DNA of 53,778 nt, taken from NCBI GenBank assembly GCA_902800365.1, contig CADCEF010000011.1:1-53778 (forward strand), in the 5' to 3' direction. How positions within the stretch are numbered: position 1 is the stretch's first letter; each line of letters begins with the position of its first letter. Below are positions 19,143 through 26,796 of this stretch, one piece after another. A program made the position numbers and the translations under genes. The notes under the pieces are model-generated. The model was not told where the DNA came from. It did no database searches and saw nothing but the letters and a program-made list of their open reading frames with translations. This DNA comes from an uncultured Prevotella sp. (GTDB lineage Bacteria; Bacteroidota; Bacteroidia; Bacteroidales; Bacteroidaceae).

Positions 19143-20186
19143 ATGAAGATATATAAAAAACTCACAATATCTGTGTCTCTATGTTCAGCAATGCTGTTTG
19201 GGGCAGGTTGTACAGCTGATGAGGCTTTAGAGCCTGTTCAGCAGAGCTCACTATCGTTCTCAACTTCCATTGAGGATTTCGAGGGCGTCTCTCGCACGCG
19301 TACTGCTCTCGATGGTAAAAGTTTTGAGCCTGGCGACAAGATAAAAATAAAGATGATATGCCCCTTCTCTGATCGAGTAGAGTTGGGTGAAAGTACTTAT
19401 AGTGCAAGTTTCGATGGATTCTATCTGCTCAAATGGAATAAGGATAAGGATATGTGGGAAACACTTACCGCCAGTGATGGCTACGACATCAATGGCGACT
19501 ATAGTCCATCAGCTTCTCCTGATATCTACTCCAAGTATCTGGCACAGCCCACGCCATACGTGTTTACGGCTCAGACCTGGAGCGAAGAACAGATATTTAT
19601 CGCTGGCGACGGTACTCGCGTAGAGCAGTATAGCAACGTGTTCCACGCCGACCAGAGCCGCGAGGCCGACTATAAGGCCAGCGACCTGATGTGGGCACAG
19701 ACCATCATGCAGACGGGCTCATATAATATCCATCTGAGTTTCCGTCATGTGATGGCAGCATTGAAAATTACTGTTGAGGGCGATATCTCAGAGAATGCTG
19801 TGCTTACTCTCGAGGGCATGCCTGACATCGACCAGTGTGAGGTGATTGTGGGCGACTATTATGCAGAAAAGAATAAGGTTAATGCCAATAATTATGGTTA
19901 TAAAAGCAAACATGCCTGCAAGGTGGAAAACAATGGCAAGGTAATCGGCGTGGCTAAGATAACTGGTTCTAAAGCCGAGAATGCTGAAATCGATGTAAAT
20001 ACAACAACCACTTATACGGCATTGAACACTGGTGGCAGGGGGTATCGCGTCATTGTGCCCCCTTGTACCCTGAGTCAGTCTGCTACTATTTGGCTGCGTG
20101 ATGGTGCAAAGCGCTACAGCATGGCGCTGAGTCAGACAACCTTCGAGGCTGGTAAACTGTATAATGTTAAAATGACGATACAATAA
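19143..20186 (+). CDS. Fimbrillin family lipoprotein 10
   Basis: This is a 347-residue single-domain fimbrillin-like lipoprotein. The lipobox is GAGC (Cys23) followed by TADE. RTRT occurs at Arg53. The strands LSFRHVMAALKITV and TFEAGKLYNVKMTI, and a late GGRGYRVIVPPCTL, fit the family. The signal peptide nearly repeats that of the 11390 product. It starts 2 bp after the upstream stop and its own stop overlaps the next ATG by one base (TAATG). The central part (19560-19760) is visibly G+C-richer than its surroundings. It is a small subunit sandwiched between two beta-helix proteins, so it might be an adaptor, which is speculative. Confidence 0.8.
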   Translation: MKIYKKLTISVSLCSAMLFGAGCTADEALEPVQQSSLSFSTSIEDFEGVSRTRTALDGKSFEPGDKIKIKMICPFSDRVELGESTYSASFDGFYLLKWNKDKDMWETLTASDGYDINGDYSPSASPDIYSKYLAQPTPYVFTAQTWSEEQIFIAGDGTRVEQYSNVFHADQSREADYKASDLMWAQTIMQTGSYNIHLSFRHVMAALKITVEGDISENAVLTLEGMPDIDQCEVIVGDYYAEKNKVNANNYGYKSKHACKVENNGKVIGVAKITGSKAENAEIDVNTTTTYTALNTGGRGYRVIVPPCTLSQSATIWLRDGAKRYSMALSQTTFEAGKLYNVKMTIQ

Positions 20187-22057
20187 TGAAACTCTCAACA
20201 ATATTCCTTCTCGCTCTCGGCATGATGGCAACAGCTTGTACCACTACCGACGAAGATGTTTTTACTCCCGACGAAGCGTTAGAGATTCGTGATGTTCAGG
20301 CCATTATCGCTGGTACAGAAATCCAGAGTCGAGCTGCCGTTACCCGAGCAGCCCAGAACACTGTAAATGTGGGACGTACCGCTTTTGTCTCAGGAGATAC
20401 GATGGTATTTGCAAGAATCAAGCGAACAGAATCACCTTTGGAGCAGTTTAGTTACACCAACATTCGTTATGCTTATGGCTCAGATGGTTGGAGCCGTGTG
20501 AAGAATGGGGCTCCAGAAAAGATTTATTGGACCGATGGTCGTTCTATGCATAAGTTCGTGGGCTATAGTCTGCCTACAAGCGATTATCAATGGTCTGCTG
20601 ATGAGAACGTGGGTGAAGGCCTTCAAGATAGTACTTACACCGCTCAATTAGGCGCTGCATATACTGATAACATAGACTACACTGCTGGTGGTGATGACGT
20701 GAAGGCTGCTGTGGCAATAGCTGCCGAAGATCTGTTGTTATGCTATAGCCCAAACACTCAAGCAGAAACGGGTGGCCTCACTACAGTGGTCGATTATACG
20801 CATGCTCTGAGCTGTGTGCGCGTAGTAGTCGACATTAAAAATTATTATGCTAACGCTGTCGACACACTACTTCATGTAAAAGATATGATAATCAAAGATC
20901 AGCCAACCCGGTTTTCTTGGAATGCTGATGATGATGCATTGACTGTATCAACGGATGATAGTAAAAAAGACATTAAACTATGGAATAAAGATGGTAAAGC
21001 TGTAGGCAAGGGAGATAATAAAACATTTACCTTTTATGGTATTACTACACCACAAGCAAATGCCAGCTTACCTTTCCAGTTTGCTGTGCAATATGATCCA
21101 CAAAAAGGTGACCCCGTGACATACAGTGGCTCGTTTAGTGGTATAAGTTTTAAGCGTGGCAAGTGTACTACGCTCTACATATCACTGAATCACCAAGATG
21201 AGAAAATAGAAACCTCAGTAGAGTATAACGACTGGAAATATGTAGCAACGCCAGATATCGGTGCGCTTCGCAAGAAGTCGACCTTTATGGATATGAAAAT
21301 TGATAATGCTGCCATCAAAATCCATACTTCTTGTTCGTCTGAAGATGATGCTACTTGGCTTTATCAAGTAGGTTCAGATATCAAAGATATTTATGGAAAT
21401 GATGGCAGTGCAACAAAACCATATATCATTAAGTCGGCACCACAGTTGCTCGCCTTTGCCAAGGAGGTGAATCAGGGCAATATTGATTTCGAAGGTAAAT
21501 TCATTCGTCTTGATGCTGATATCACCATGCAGAAGACCAATAAAGATACCACTTACGTTTGGCCTGGTATTGGCGATGCCGGGCATGCCTTCAATGGCAC
21601 CTTCCTTGGTGGCGATCGTTATATCAACCGTCTGGCGGGGAGTCCACTATTTGTTAGCCTCGGCGAGAATGCTGTCGTAGAGCAGCTTCATATTACTACA
21701 GTTGGGGAGATTACGAATGGTGCGCTAGCGGGGACTAATAACGGCGTGATAGGAGGATGTAAGGTGGTTGACGATGTAAATACTACTGGTGGCGTGTTGG
21801 TGGGTACTAATACTGATAAAGGTACCATCTATGCCTGCTATTATACAGGTAGCAATACTAATAAATTGATAGGTAGCGGTACAGCTGCTGTAGGTTGCTA
21901 CTGTGTGGCAGACCATACGCTTCATGAAATGATGCAACAAGATTTTGTTGATACTTTGAATAGCGCGCTTGAAACGCTGTATAACTCTAATACATCGCTT
22001 ACGAAATTTGAATTTATATTGAATAAAGGCAGTTATCCAACAGTAAAGAAGAAATAA
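20186..22057 (+). CDS. Fimbrillin-like lipoprotein 11 with C-terminal beta-helix
   Basis: This is a 623-residue lipoprotein closing the operon. The lipobox is ATAC (Cys18) followed by TTTDED, and VTRA occurs at Arg54. The fimbrillin part has KIYWTDGRSMHKFVGY, YTHALSCVRVVV and SVEYNDWKY. From about residue 405 a GLUG-like beta-helix follows: GSATKPYIIKSAPQLLAFAK, LDADITMQ, FNGTFLGGDRYINRL, GALAGTNNGVIGGC and GGVLVGTNTDKGTIYACYY. The start overlaps the previous stop by one base. The stop codon TAA (22055-22057) directly abuts the stop of the convergent phosphatase gene, with no intervening terminator. Likely a terminal adhesin-type subunit; function is inferred from architecture only. Confidence 0.8.
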   Translation: MKLSTIFLLALGMMATACTTTDEDVFTPDEALEIRDVQAIIAGTEIQSRAAVTRAAQNTVNVGRTAFVSGDTMVFARIKRTESPLEQFSYTNIRYAYGSDGWSRVKNGAPEKIYWTDGRSMHKFVGYSLPTSDYQWSADENVGEGLQDSTYTAQLGAAYTDNIDYTAGGDDVKAAVAIAAEDLLLCYSPNTQAETGGLTTVVDYTHALSCVRVVVDIKNYYANAVDTLLHVKDMIIKDQPTRFSWNADDDALTVSTDDSKKDIKLWNKDGKAVGKGDNKTFTFYGITTPQANASLPFQFAVQYDPQKGDPVTYSGSFSGISFKRGKCTTLYISLNHQDEKIETSVEYNDWKYVATPDIGALRKKSTFMDMKIDNAAIKIHTSCSSEDDATWLYQVGSDIKDIYGNDGSATKPYIIKSAPQLLAFAKEVNQGNIDFEGKFIRLDADITMQKTNKDTTYVWPGIGDAGHAFNGTFLGGDRYINRLAGSPLFVSLGENAVVEQLHITTVGEITNGALAGTNNGVIGGCKVVDDVNTTGGVLVGTNTDKGTIYACYYTGSNTNKLIGSGTAAVGCYCVADHTLHEMMQQDFVDTLNSALETLYNSNTSLTKFEFILNKGSYPTVKKK

Positions 22058-24139
22058 CTACCCCTTAACAGTGAAACATAGCATCGTGAGGTCGTCGTTT
22101 GGTTCGGCGCCTTCGCGGTGCTTTTCTACTTCGGCCTTAAGATACTCGATGGTTTCCTTGGCAGAATCGAAATGGTGAGTAGCCATAATGTCGAGTAGAT
22201 GATCGTCGCCAAACTGATCTTTCTCGTTGTTCTCGGCCTCGTTGAGTCCGTCGGTATAGATGAACAGCTGACGGCCTCGGATGTCGGCTATCTCTTCGCC
22301 CTCGTATTCCAAACCAGGGAACAGTCCGATAGGCGCGTTTGGAATCATATCGATAAACTCGGTGCCGAGTATTGGCGGGTTATGACCGGCATTACAGAAT
22401 GACAGGTGACCTGTGGTAAGATCAACTACACCAAGGAACATAGTGACGAACATGCCTTGCTCGTTGTCGTCGCCAGAAAGGGCGTCGTTCATGCGGGTGG
22501 CTATCTCGGCAGGCACCATCTGTTGGGCAGCAAGTGTACGGAACAGTCGTGTGGCCTGGGCCATGAACAGTGATGCGGGAACTCCCTTACCTGATACGTC
22601 GCCAAGAGCAAAGTATAACTTATCAGGTGCGTCGTCGCGAATAAGGAAGTTATAAAGGTCACCACCAACCTCCTTTGCAGGGGTCATAGAGCCATAGAGG
22701 TCGAGATCGGGACGGTCGGGGAAGGTGCTGGGTACCATCGACATCTGAATGTTACGGGCAATACGCAGGTCGCTCTCGATGCGCTCTTTGGCAATGGTTG
22801 TCTCCTCAAGTTGGTCGTACGCTGTGAGCAGCTCTTGGTGGGTGGCCTCAAGCTTCTGGTGAGCTACTTTGAGTCGACGTGCAGAGCGCAGACGGAAATA
22901 TATAAAGATGCTTAGAGCCAGAACGATGATGGTTGCAATAATAATTATGCTGATGATGCGCTGTCGAGCTCTCTCCTCTGCCTGTTGCATCTTAAGATCA
23001 TCAACATGAAATATTGTGTTCATCTCTGTAAGCTGTCGTTTGGTCTCGTGAGCATTGATAGAATCATTGACCAAGTATAACTCGTTGTACAGACGTGCTG
23101 CCTCTCGGTATCTGCCTAAGCCCTCGAAAATCTCTGCACGTTGTTTTCTTACGCGTATTTGTATTGCTTTGTCATCACTGGCTTCAAGAAGTCGCATTCG
23201 CTGGTCGTTGAGGGCAAGTGCTTCGTCGAACATGTTGTTTTTTTTGCAAAGTTCAGCACGGTAGAATAGCCACATTGTGTAAAGCCAGCCCTCGTTGCTT
23301 ACACAGATCTTCTTTACTTCATCAAGCATGTCAGAAGCCATCTTTAGACGATTAAGACCAATGTCGGCTTGTGCATGAGCTAAATAATAGTATCCCCAGC
23401 GATTAGCTATTTCGCTTTCTTTCTGTTTTCCTGCATAATACTCTGTTAGAAAACTGCGCCATAAGTCGCAAACCTTATCTAAAGTGTTGTATTTGCCTTG
23501 CAACTCGAGAACATCAGAATAATAAGAAAAAATATCGGAGAGTTGAACTGGCTTAGGATTTAATTTTGTTAGTATTTCGATACTCTTACGATAGGAGTCT
23601 GCTGCCTCTTCGTTGTTATACATATTGCAGTAGATATTACCCATGATGTAGTAAGCCATACCCATGCCGTATTTGCTGCCACGTTGGTGGGCATCGTCGT
23701 ACATGACTTTGACTTCTTTTAATGCTGTGTTGCTTTGTCCGCTGAAGTTATAGGTGTTTACTAGTAACGACCATGTTTCATAGTAGTTTTTCCAACTCTT
23801 TGATTTCTCGAGAAATTTAAGAGTTGGAGGAACCTGTTCATATATTGAGTCGTTAAGGTCGTTATTGTAGAATAATGTCAATTTTTCTACCTTCGCCTCG
23901 CCTTCTTCAAATAGGTCGCCTTGATGGTGGGCTTCGTTTATTAGGTCGTTTACACATCGAAGCTGATAGTCATGGTCGTCGGACTCAAGACTTAATAAGA
24001 ATAGCTTACCATATGCTTCGAGCAGTTCTTTGCCTTTGAGTGTTGGCAAATTCTTTCGGAGAGTTTCTGTTTCGCCTGCCTGAGCTGTAAATACAGCTAG
24101 GAAAAAAAATAGGGGGGTGAGCAGATGTCGCAGGGTCAT
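22058..24139 (-). CDS. TPR/TM/SpoIIE-type PP2C serine phosphatase
   Basis: This is a 693-residue membrane-bound protein phosphatase of the RsbU/SpoIIE class. A signal peptide (ending TAQA) is followed by a TPR-like helical sensor region (residues ~25-385), one transmembrane helix (~394-417), a coiled coil, and a PP2C domain from ~455 to the end. All the metal-binding motifs are visible: GGDLYNF, GDVSGKGVPASL, CNAGHNPP, YTDGLNEAEN and the terminal PNDDLTM. In known partner-switching systems this enzyme dephosphorylates a STAS antagonist, and the STAS gene lies in the adjacent cluster. The TPR part should be periplasmic, so the protein could turn an envelope signal into phosphatase activity (inference). 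It lies 83 bp downstream of the ATPase gene, beyond a hairpin terminator. I see no clear promoter in that gap. Confidence 0.9.
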   Translation of the reverse strand: MTLRHLLTPLFFFLAVFTAQAGETETLRKNLPTLKGKELLEAYGKLFLLSLESDDHDYQLRCVNDLINEAHHQGDLFEEGEAKVEKLTLFYNNDLNDSIYEQVPPTLKFLEKSKSWKNYYETWSLLVNTYNFSGQSNTALKEVKVMYDDAHQRGSKYGMGMAYYIMGNIYCNMYNNEEAADSYRKSIEILTKLNPKPVQLSDIFSYYSDVLELQGKYNTLDKVCDLWRSFLTEYYAGKQKESEIANRWGYYYLAHAQADIGLNRLKMASDMLDEVKKICVSNEGWLYTMWLFYRAELCKKNNMFDEALALNDQRMRLLEASDDKAIQIRVRKQRAEIFEGLGRYREAARLYNELYLVNDSINAHETKRQLTEMNTIFHVDDLKMQQAEERARQRIISIIIIATIIVLALSIFIYFRLRSARRLKVAHQKLEATHQELLTAYDQLEETTIAKERIESDLRIARNIQMSMVPSTFPDRPDLDLYGSMTPAKEVGGDLYNFLIRDDAPDKLYFALGDVSGKGVPASLFMAQATRLFRTLAAQQMVPAEIATRMNDALSGDDNEQGMFVTMFLGVVDLTTGHLSFCNAGHNPPILGTEFIDMIPNAPIGLFPGLEYEGEEIADIRGRQLFIYTDGLNEAENNEKDQFGDDHLLDIMATHHFDSAKETIEYLKAEVEKHREGAEPNDDLTMLCFTVKG

Positions 24140-24187
24140 AGTTGGTGGTGGATATTATAGTTTTATACCTTGTTATATATATACAAT

Positions 24188-24215
24188 AAGCCCCTCCGAT
24201 ATAGGGGAGGGGCTT
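24188..24215 (-). terminator. Hairpin downstream of the ATPase gene
   Basis: A perfect 10-bp inverted repeat (AAGCCCCTCC / GGAGGGGCTT, 8-nt loop) starts 8 bp after the stop codon at 24223 on the minus strand. Only a weak A/T tract follows, so termination may be partial and allow read-through into the phosphatase gene. Confidence 0.7.
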
Positions 24216-24222
24216 AGTTATA

Positions 24223-25143
24223 TTAAATTGGCAGTGAGAACACGAAGCGTGAACCGCCGCGATACTCGGTATCGAGACGAATATCACCACCGAGACGGCG
24301 GGCGATGCTACGTGCTACGGTAAGACCAAGTCCATTGCCATCGAAGAAATCGTTGAGCTTAACATAAGGCTCAAAAATCTTTTCGGCATAGTCTGACAGA
24401 ACGCCTGTGCCGGTGTCTTCAACGCAGAACTCAAGATTTGAGCCATCGATGTTGATAAGCAGAAGAATATCGCCCTGAGCAGTGAACTTCATAGCATTGT
24501 CGAGCAAAGCAACGAGTGCACGAACGGCCTGCTTGGTATTGGTGAACACCATAGTGGCCTGAGCCTCTTCTACCATCTGGCACTTGAAATCGGCCTTCTG
24601 GAACTTATCTATACCTGACTCCTGTATTGCTAATGCTGCGATGTCTTGTGCCATAACGTTATCGTCGCACTCGATGGGCTGTTCCATCTCAATCTCGGCA
24701 ACATTAAGGATGCCGTTAGCCAGCAGAGCAATGTTGCCGGCATTGGGATGGGTATAGTCGAGCTGCTGCTTGATGCCTTCGGCATACTTCTCGATCATGG
24801 ACTTCTTCTTAAGCATGGTCTGCTCAAGCTGCTGCTTGGCGGCCATAATCTCAGATGACTGCTTCTCGATAGCCTCTTTTACCTTAAGCACCTTCTGCTT
24901 CTCTTCTTCCATCTTATCGAAAGCCATCAGTGCCTCTTCGTAGCCCTGACCCACGTTGTCGAAGTTCTGCTCGAGTGAACGATAGTCCTTGAGCAACTTC
25001 TCCATCTCGTTGACGCGCTTCTGATAGTCGTCGAGTAACTGATTGCTTTCTACCTCCTGTTCGCGAATATGTTTAACCTTCATCTGCAGAACTACGCAGA
25101 TGGCCAGGAGTGCTATGATAAGTATGACAACAATCCAAATCAT
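24223..25143 (-). CDS. Membrane-anchored coiled-coil ATPase, histidine-kinase-like
   Basis: This is a 306-residue protein: one N-terminal transmembrane helix (residues 3-22), a long coiled coil (~25-125) and a C-terminal HATPase_c domain. The ATP-binding boxes are intact: N-box LLDNAMKFT, G1 VEDTGTGV, F-box IFEPYV and G2 GNGLGLTVARSIARRLGG. A normal H-box (SHE.RTP) is absent. The only His nearby is in DYTHPNAGN, so histidine autophosphorylation is doubtful. It starts 3 bp after the STAS gene and must be co-expressed with it. It may be a sensor kinase with degenerate dimerisation motif, or an ATPase partner of the STAS/RsbW pair. No response regulator is present nearby. Confidence 0.82.
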   Translation of the reverse strand: MIWIVVILIIALLAICVVLQMKVKHIREQEVESNQLLDDYQKRVNEMEKLLKDYRSLEQNFDNVGQGYEEALMAFDKMEEEKQKVLKVKEAIEKQSSEIMAAKQQLEQTMLKKKSMIEKYAEGIKQQLDYTHPNAGNIALLANGILNVAEIEMEQPIECDDNVMAQDIAALAIQESGIDKFQKADFKCQMVEEAQATMVFTNTKQAVRALVALLDNAMKFTAQGDILLLINIDGSNLEFCVEDTGTGVLSDYAEKIFEPYVKLNDFFDGNGLGLTVARSIARRLGGDIRLDTEYRGGSRFVFSLPI

Positions 25144-25146
25144 CGG

Positions 25147-25458
25147 TTAGTCTTTTTTCTGTTCTACCTTCATGAACTTAGTGAAACCTGTCATTGCCAG
25201 AATCTTGTAGATCTCGGGCGATACGTTGGTTATCTTGAACTGGCCCTTCAGCTGAGTAACTGTGCGCATGGTCTTCTGAATGATACGGAGACCTGAGCTG
25301 GCCATATAAGTGAGCTCTGTGCAGTCCATCTCAAGGTCTACTCCACCGTCACGCAGAGCAGGCTGAATATCCTGTTCGAACTGGTTGGCATTCATAGTGT
25401 CGATTCTAGATCCAGTCTTAATAATGGTCTTACCACCTTCTTTAATAATCTGTGTCAT
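25147..25458 (-). CDS. STAS domain anti-sigma-factor antagonist (RsbV/SpoIIAA-like)
   Basis: This is a 103-residue single STAS domain. The phospho-acceptor region reads MASSGLRIIQ. Ser54 aligns with the serine phosphorylated in SpoIIAA (the usual preceding Asp is Ala here). In partner switching the dephosphorylated form captures an RsbW-like kinase and frees its target. The kinase gene lies immediately upstream and the cognate-type phosphatase two genes downstream, giving a complete switch. Bacteroidetes have no sigma-B, so the released target is unknown. The gene has 32 bp of spacer to the upstream kinase gene and 3 bp to the downstream ATPase gene. Confidence 0.9.
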   Translation of the reverse strand: MTQIIKEGGKTIIKTGSRIDTMNANQFEQDIQPALRDGGVDLEMDCTELTYMASSGLRIIQKTMRTVTQLKGQFKITNVSPEIYKILAMTGFTKFMKVEQKKD

Positions 25459-25490
25459 AATTTCGTGTTTCTAAATTTATGTATTCTTCT

Positions 25491-25904
25491 TTAAATATCT
25501 TTTTTCATTGTGAGCAGGTTCTTTCCTTCCAGACGCTGGTAGGTAACTTCGTTCATGATGTTCTTTACGATGTAGATACCCATACCGCCAATCTCGCGAT
25601 CCATTGGGTCTATATCCGTATCAGCATCATCCTTCAATGTTGGGTCGAATTCACGGCCCTTATCGCTAAGTACAAAAGTCAGTTCTCTACCATTGCACTC
25701 GGCAGAGAGTTCGATGTCGGCAGTTTTTCCTTCTGGATAAGCGTAAAAAATTACGTTTGATACCATTTCTTCCATCACTAGGTTCAAGTTCATCAAGAGC
25801 TCCATGTCGAGCTGAAGTTCTTCACCGATCTCCTCAATGAAGGCGTTTACTTTCACAAGTTCGCCGACTTGGTTCTTGATTTTAATCTCTTTTTTCATTT
25901 TCAT
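25491..25904 (-). CDS. RsbW-like serine kinase / anti-sigma ATPase
   Basis: This is a cytoplasmic GHKL ATPase of about 137 residues in the RsbW/SpoIIAB class. Visible motifs are the N-box region NLVMEEMVSNVIFYAY, LSDKGREFDP and GGMGIYIVKNIMNEVTYQR. Such kinases phosphorylate a STAS antagonist and bind a second partner, usually a sigma factor. The frame opens with a TTG at 25916; ATGs at 25904 or 25898 are better starts because the conserved domain begins at KKEIKIKNQ. This is the first gene of the minus-strand RsbW-STAS-ATPase-phosphatase cluster. It is preceded by a Bacteroidetes -7 box at 25945-25952. Confidence 0.88.
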   Translation of the reverse strand: MKMKKEIKIKNQVGELVKVNAFIEEIGEELQLDMELLMNLNLVMEEMVSNVIFYAYPEGKTADIELSAECNGRELTFVLSDKGREFDPTLKDDADTDIDPMDREIGGMGIYIVKNIMNEVTYQRLEGKNLLTMKKDI

Positions 25905-25944
25905 AAGAATATGCAATCTTGGTTATATTGTTTAAATTATGCTG

Positions 25945-25972
25945 CAAAAGTATATAAAAAAACTGAATCAAA
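25945..25972 (-). promoter_or_regulatory. Promoter of the partner-switching cluster
   Basis: The minus strand reads TACTTTTG (25945-25952), an exact TAnnTTTG match, with TTTG at 25969-25972. The 16-nt gap is shorter than the usual 19-20, so the -33 assignment is weaker than the -7. Confidence 0.55.
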
Positions 25973-26022
25973 CAAGATTTTAAGGAAATTTTATTTAATA
26001 ATAATGTAATTTTCTGTTTTGA

Positions 26023-26796
26023 CTATAATTGCAATCCGTTGTCCATTACAATTTTGCGCATGTTTTTTAACAAGTCGCTGGCAAAGATGAAGTCAGTGAG
26101 TTTTGTGTTTGTAGAGCCCATAACCTCGTTGCTTACACCCTGCCATTCTTTATTGCCCTCGTAAATAAAAATGATGTTCTCACCAATACCCATAACGGAG
26201 TTCATATCATGGGTGTTAATGATAGTGGTCATGTTGTATTCTTGGGTAATAGAATGCAATAAATCGTCAATTACAAGTGAAGTCTTTGGGTCGAGACCTG
26301 AGTTCGGTTCATCGCAGAACAGGTACTTTGGGTTGAGTGCGATGGCTCGGGCTATGGCAACACGTTTCTGCATACCGCCCGAAATCTCGCCAGGGAATTT
26401 CTCGTCAGCTCCGCTAAGGTTTACACGGTCTAAACACTCTTTGGCTCGATGGATTCGCTCGCGCAGATTCATGCTTGAGAACATGTCGAGAGGGAACATT
26501 ACATTCTCCAGAACAGTCATAGAGTCGAAAAGGGCTGCGCTCTGGAATATCATTCCCATCTCACGGCGCATCATTACCTTTTCGTGTTTTGACATGTTTA
26601 CAAAGTTACGACCGTCGTACAGGATCTCACCTTTAGTGGGGAGAAACAGTCCGACAAGATTTTTCATCAGTACGGTCTTTCCTGAGCCGCTTTGTCCGAT
26701 GATGAGGTTGGTCTTTCCGTCTTCGAATACGGTATTGATGTCTTTCAGGACTTCTCTGTCCTCAAAACTCTTATATAGGTGCTTAACTTCGATCAT
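26023..26796 (-). CDS. mlaF: MlaF-type ABC transporter ATPase (phospholipid transport)
   Basis: This is a 257-residue ABC ATPase. Walker A is GQSGSGKT, the Q-loop is IFQSAALFDSMTV, the signature is ISGGMQKRV, Walker B is YLFCDEP and the switch His is NTHDM. The AALFDSMTV.EN..FPL pattern and the MQKRVAIARA signature are those of MlaF/Ttg2A, which powers lipid movement between the inner and outer membranes. The start overlaps the mlaE stop by 4 bp, so the two are coupled. The MCE-domain partner MlaD is not in the window, though in Bacteroidetes it is commonly encoded elsewhere or nearby. Confidence 0.88.
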   Translation of the reverse strand: MIEVKHLYKSFEDREVLKDINTVFEDGKTNLIIGQSGSGKTVLMKNLVGLFLPTKGEILYDGRNFVNMSKHEKVMMRREMGMIFQSAALFDSMTVLENVMFPLDMFSSMNLRERIHRAKECLDRVNLSGADEKFPGEISGGMQKRVAIARAIALNPKYLFCDEPNSGLDPKTSLVIDDLLHSITQEYNMTTIINTHDMNSVMGIGENIIFIYEGNKEWQGVSNEVMGSTNTKLTDFIFASDLLKNMRKIVMDNGLQL

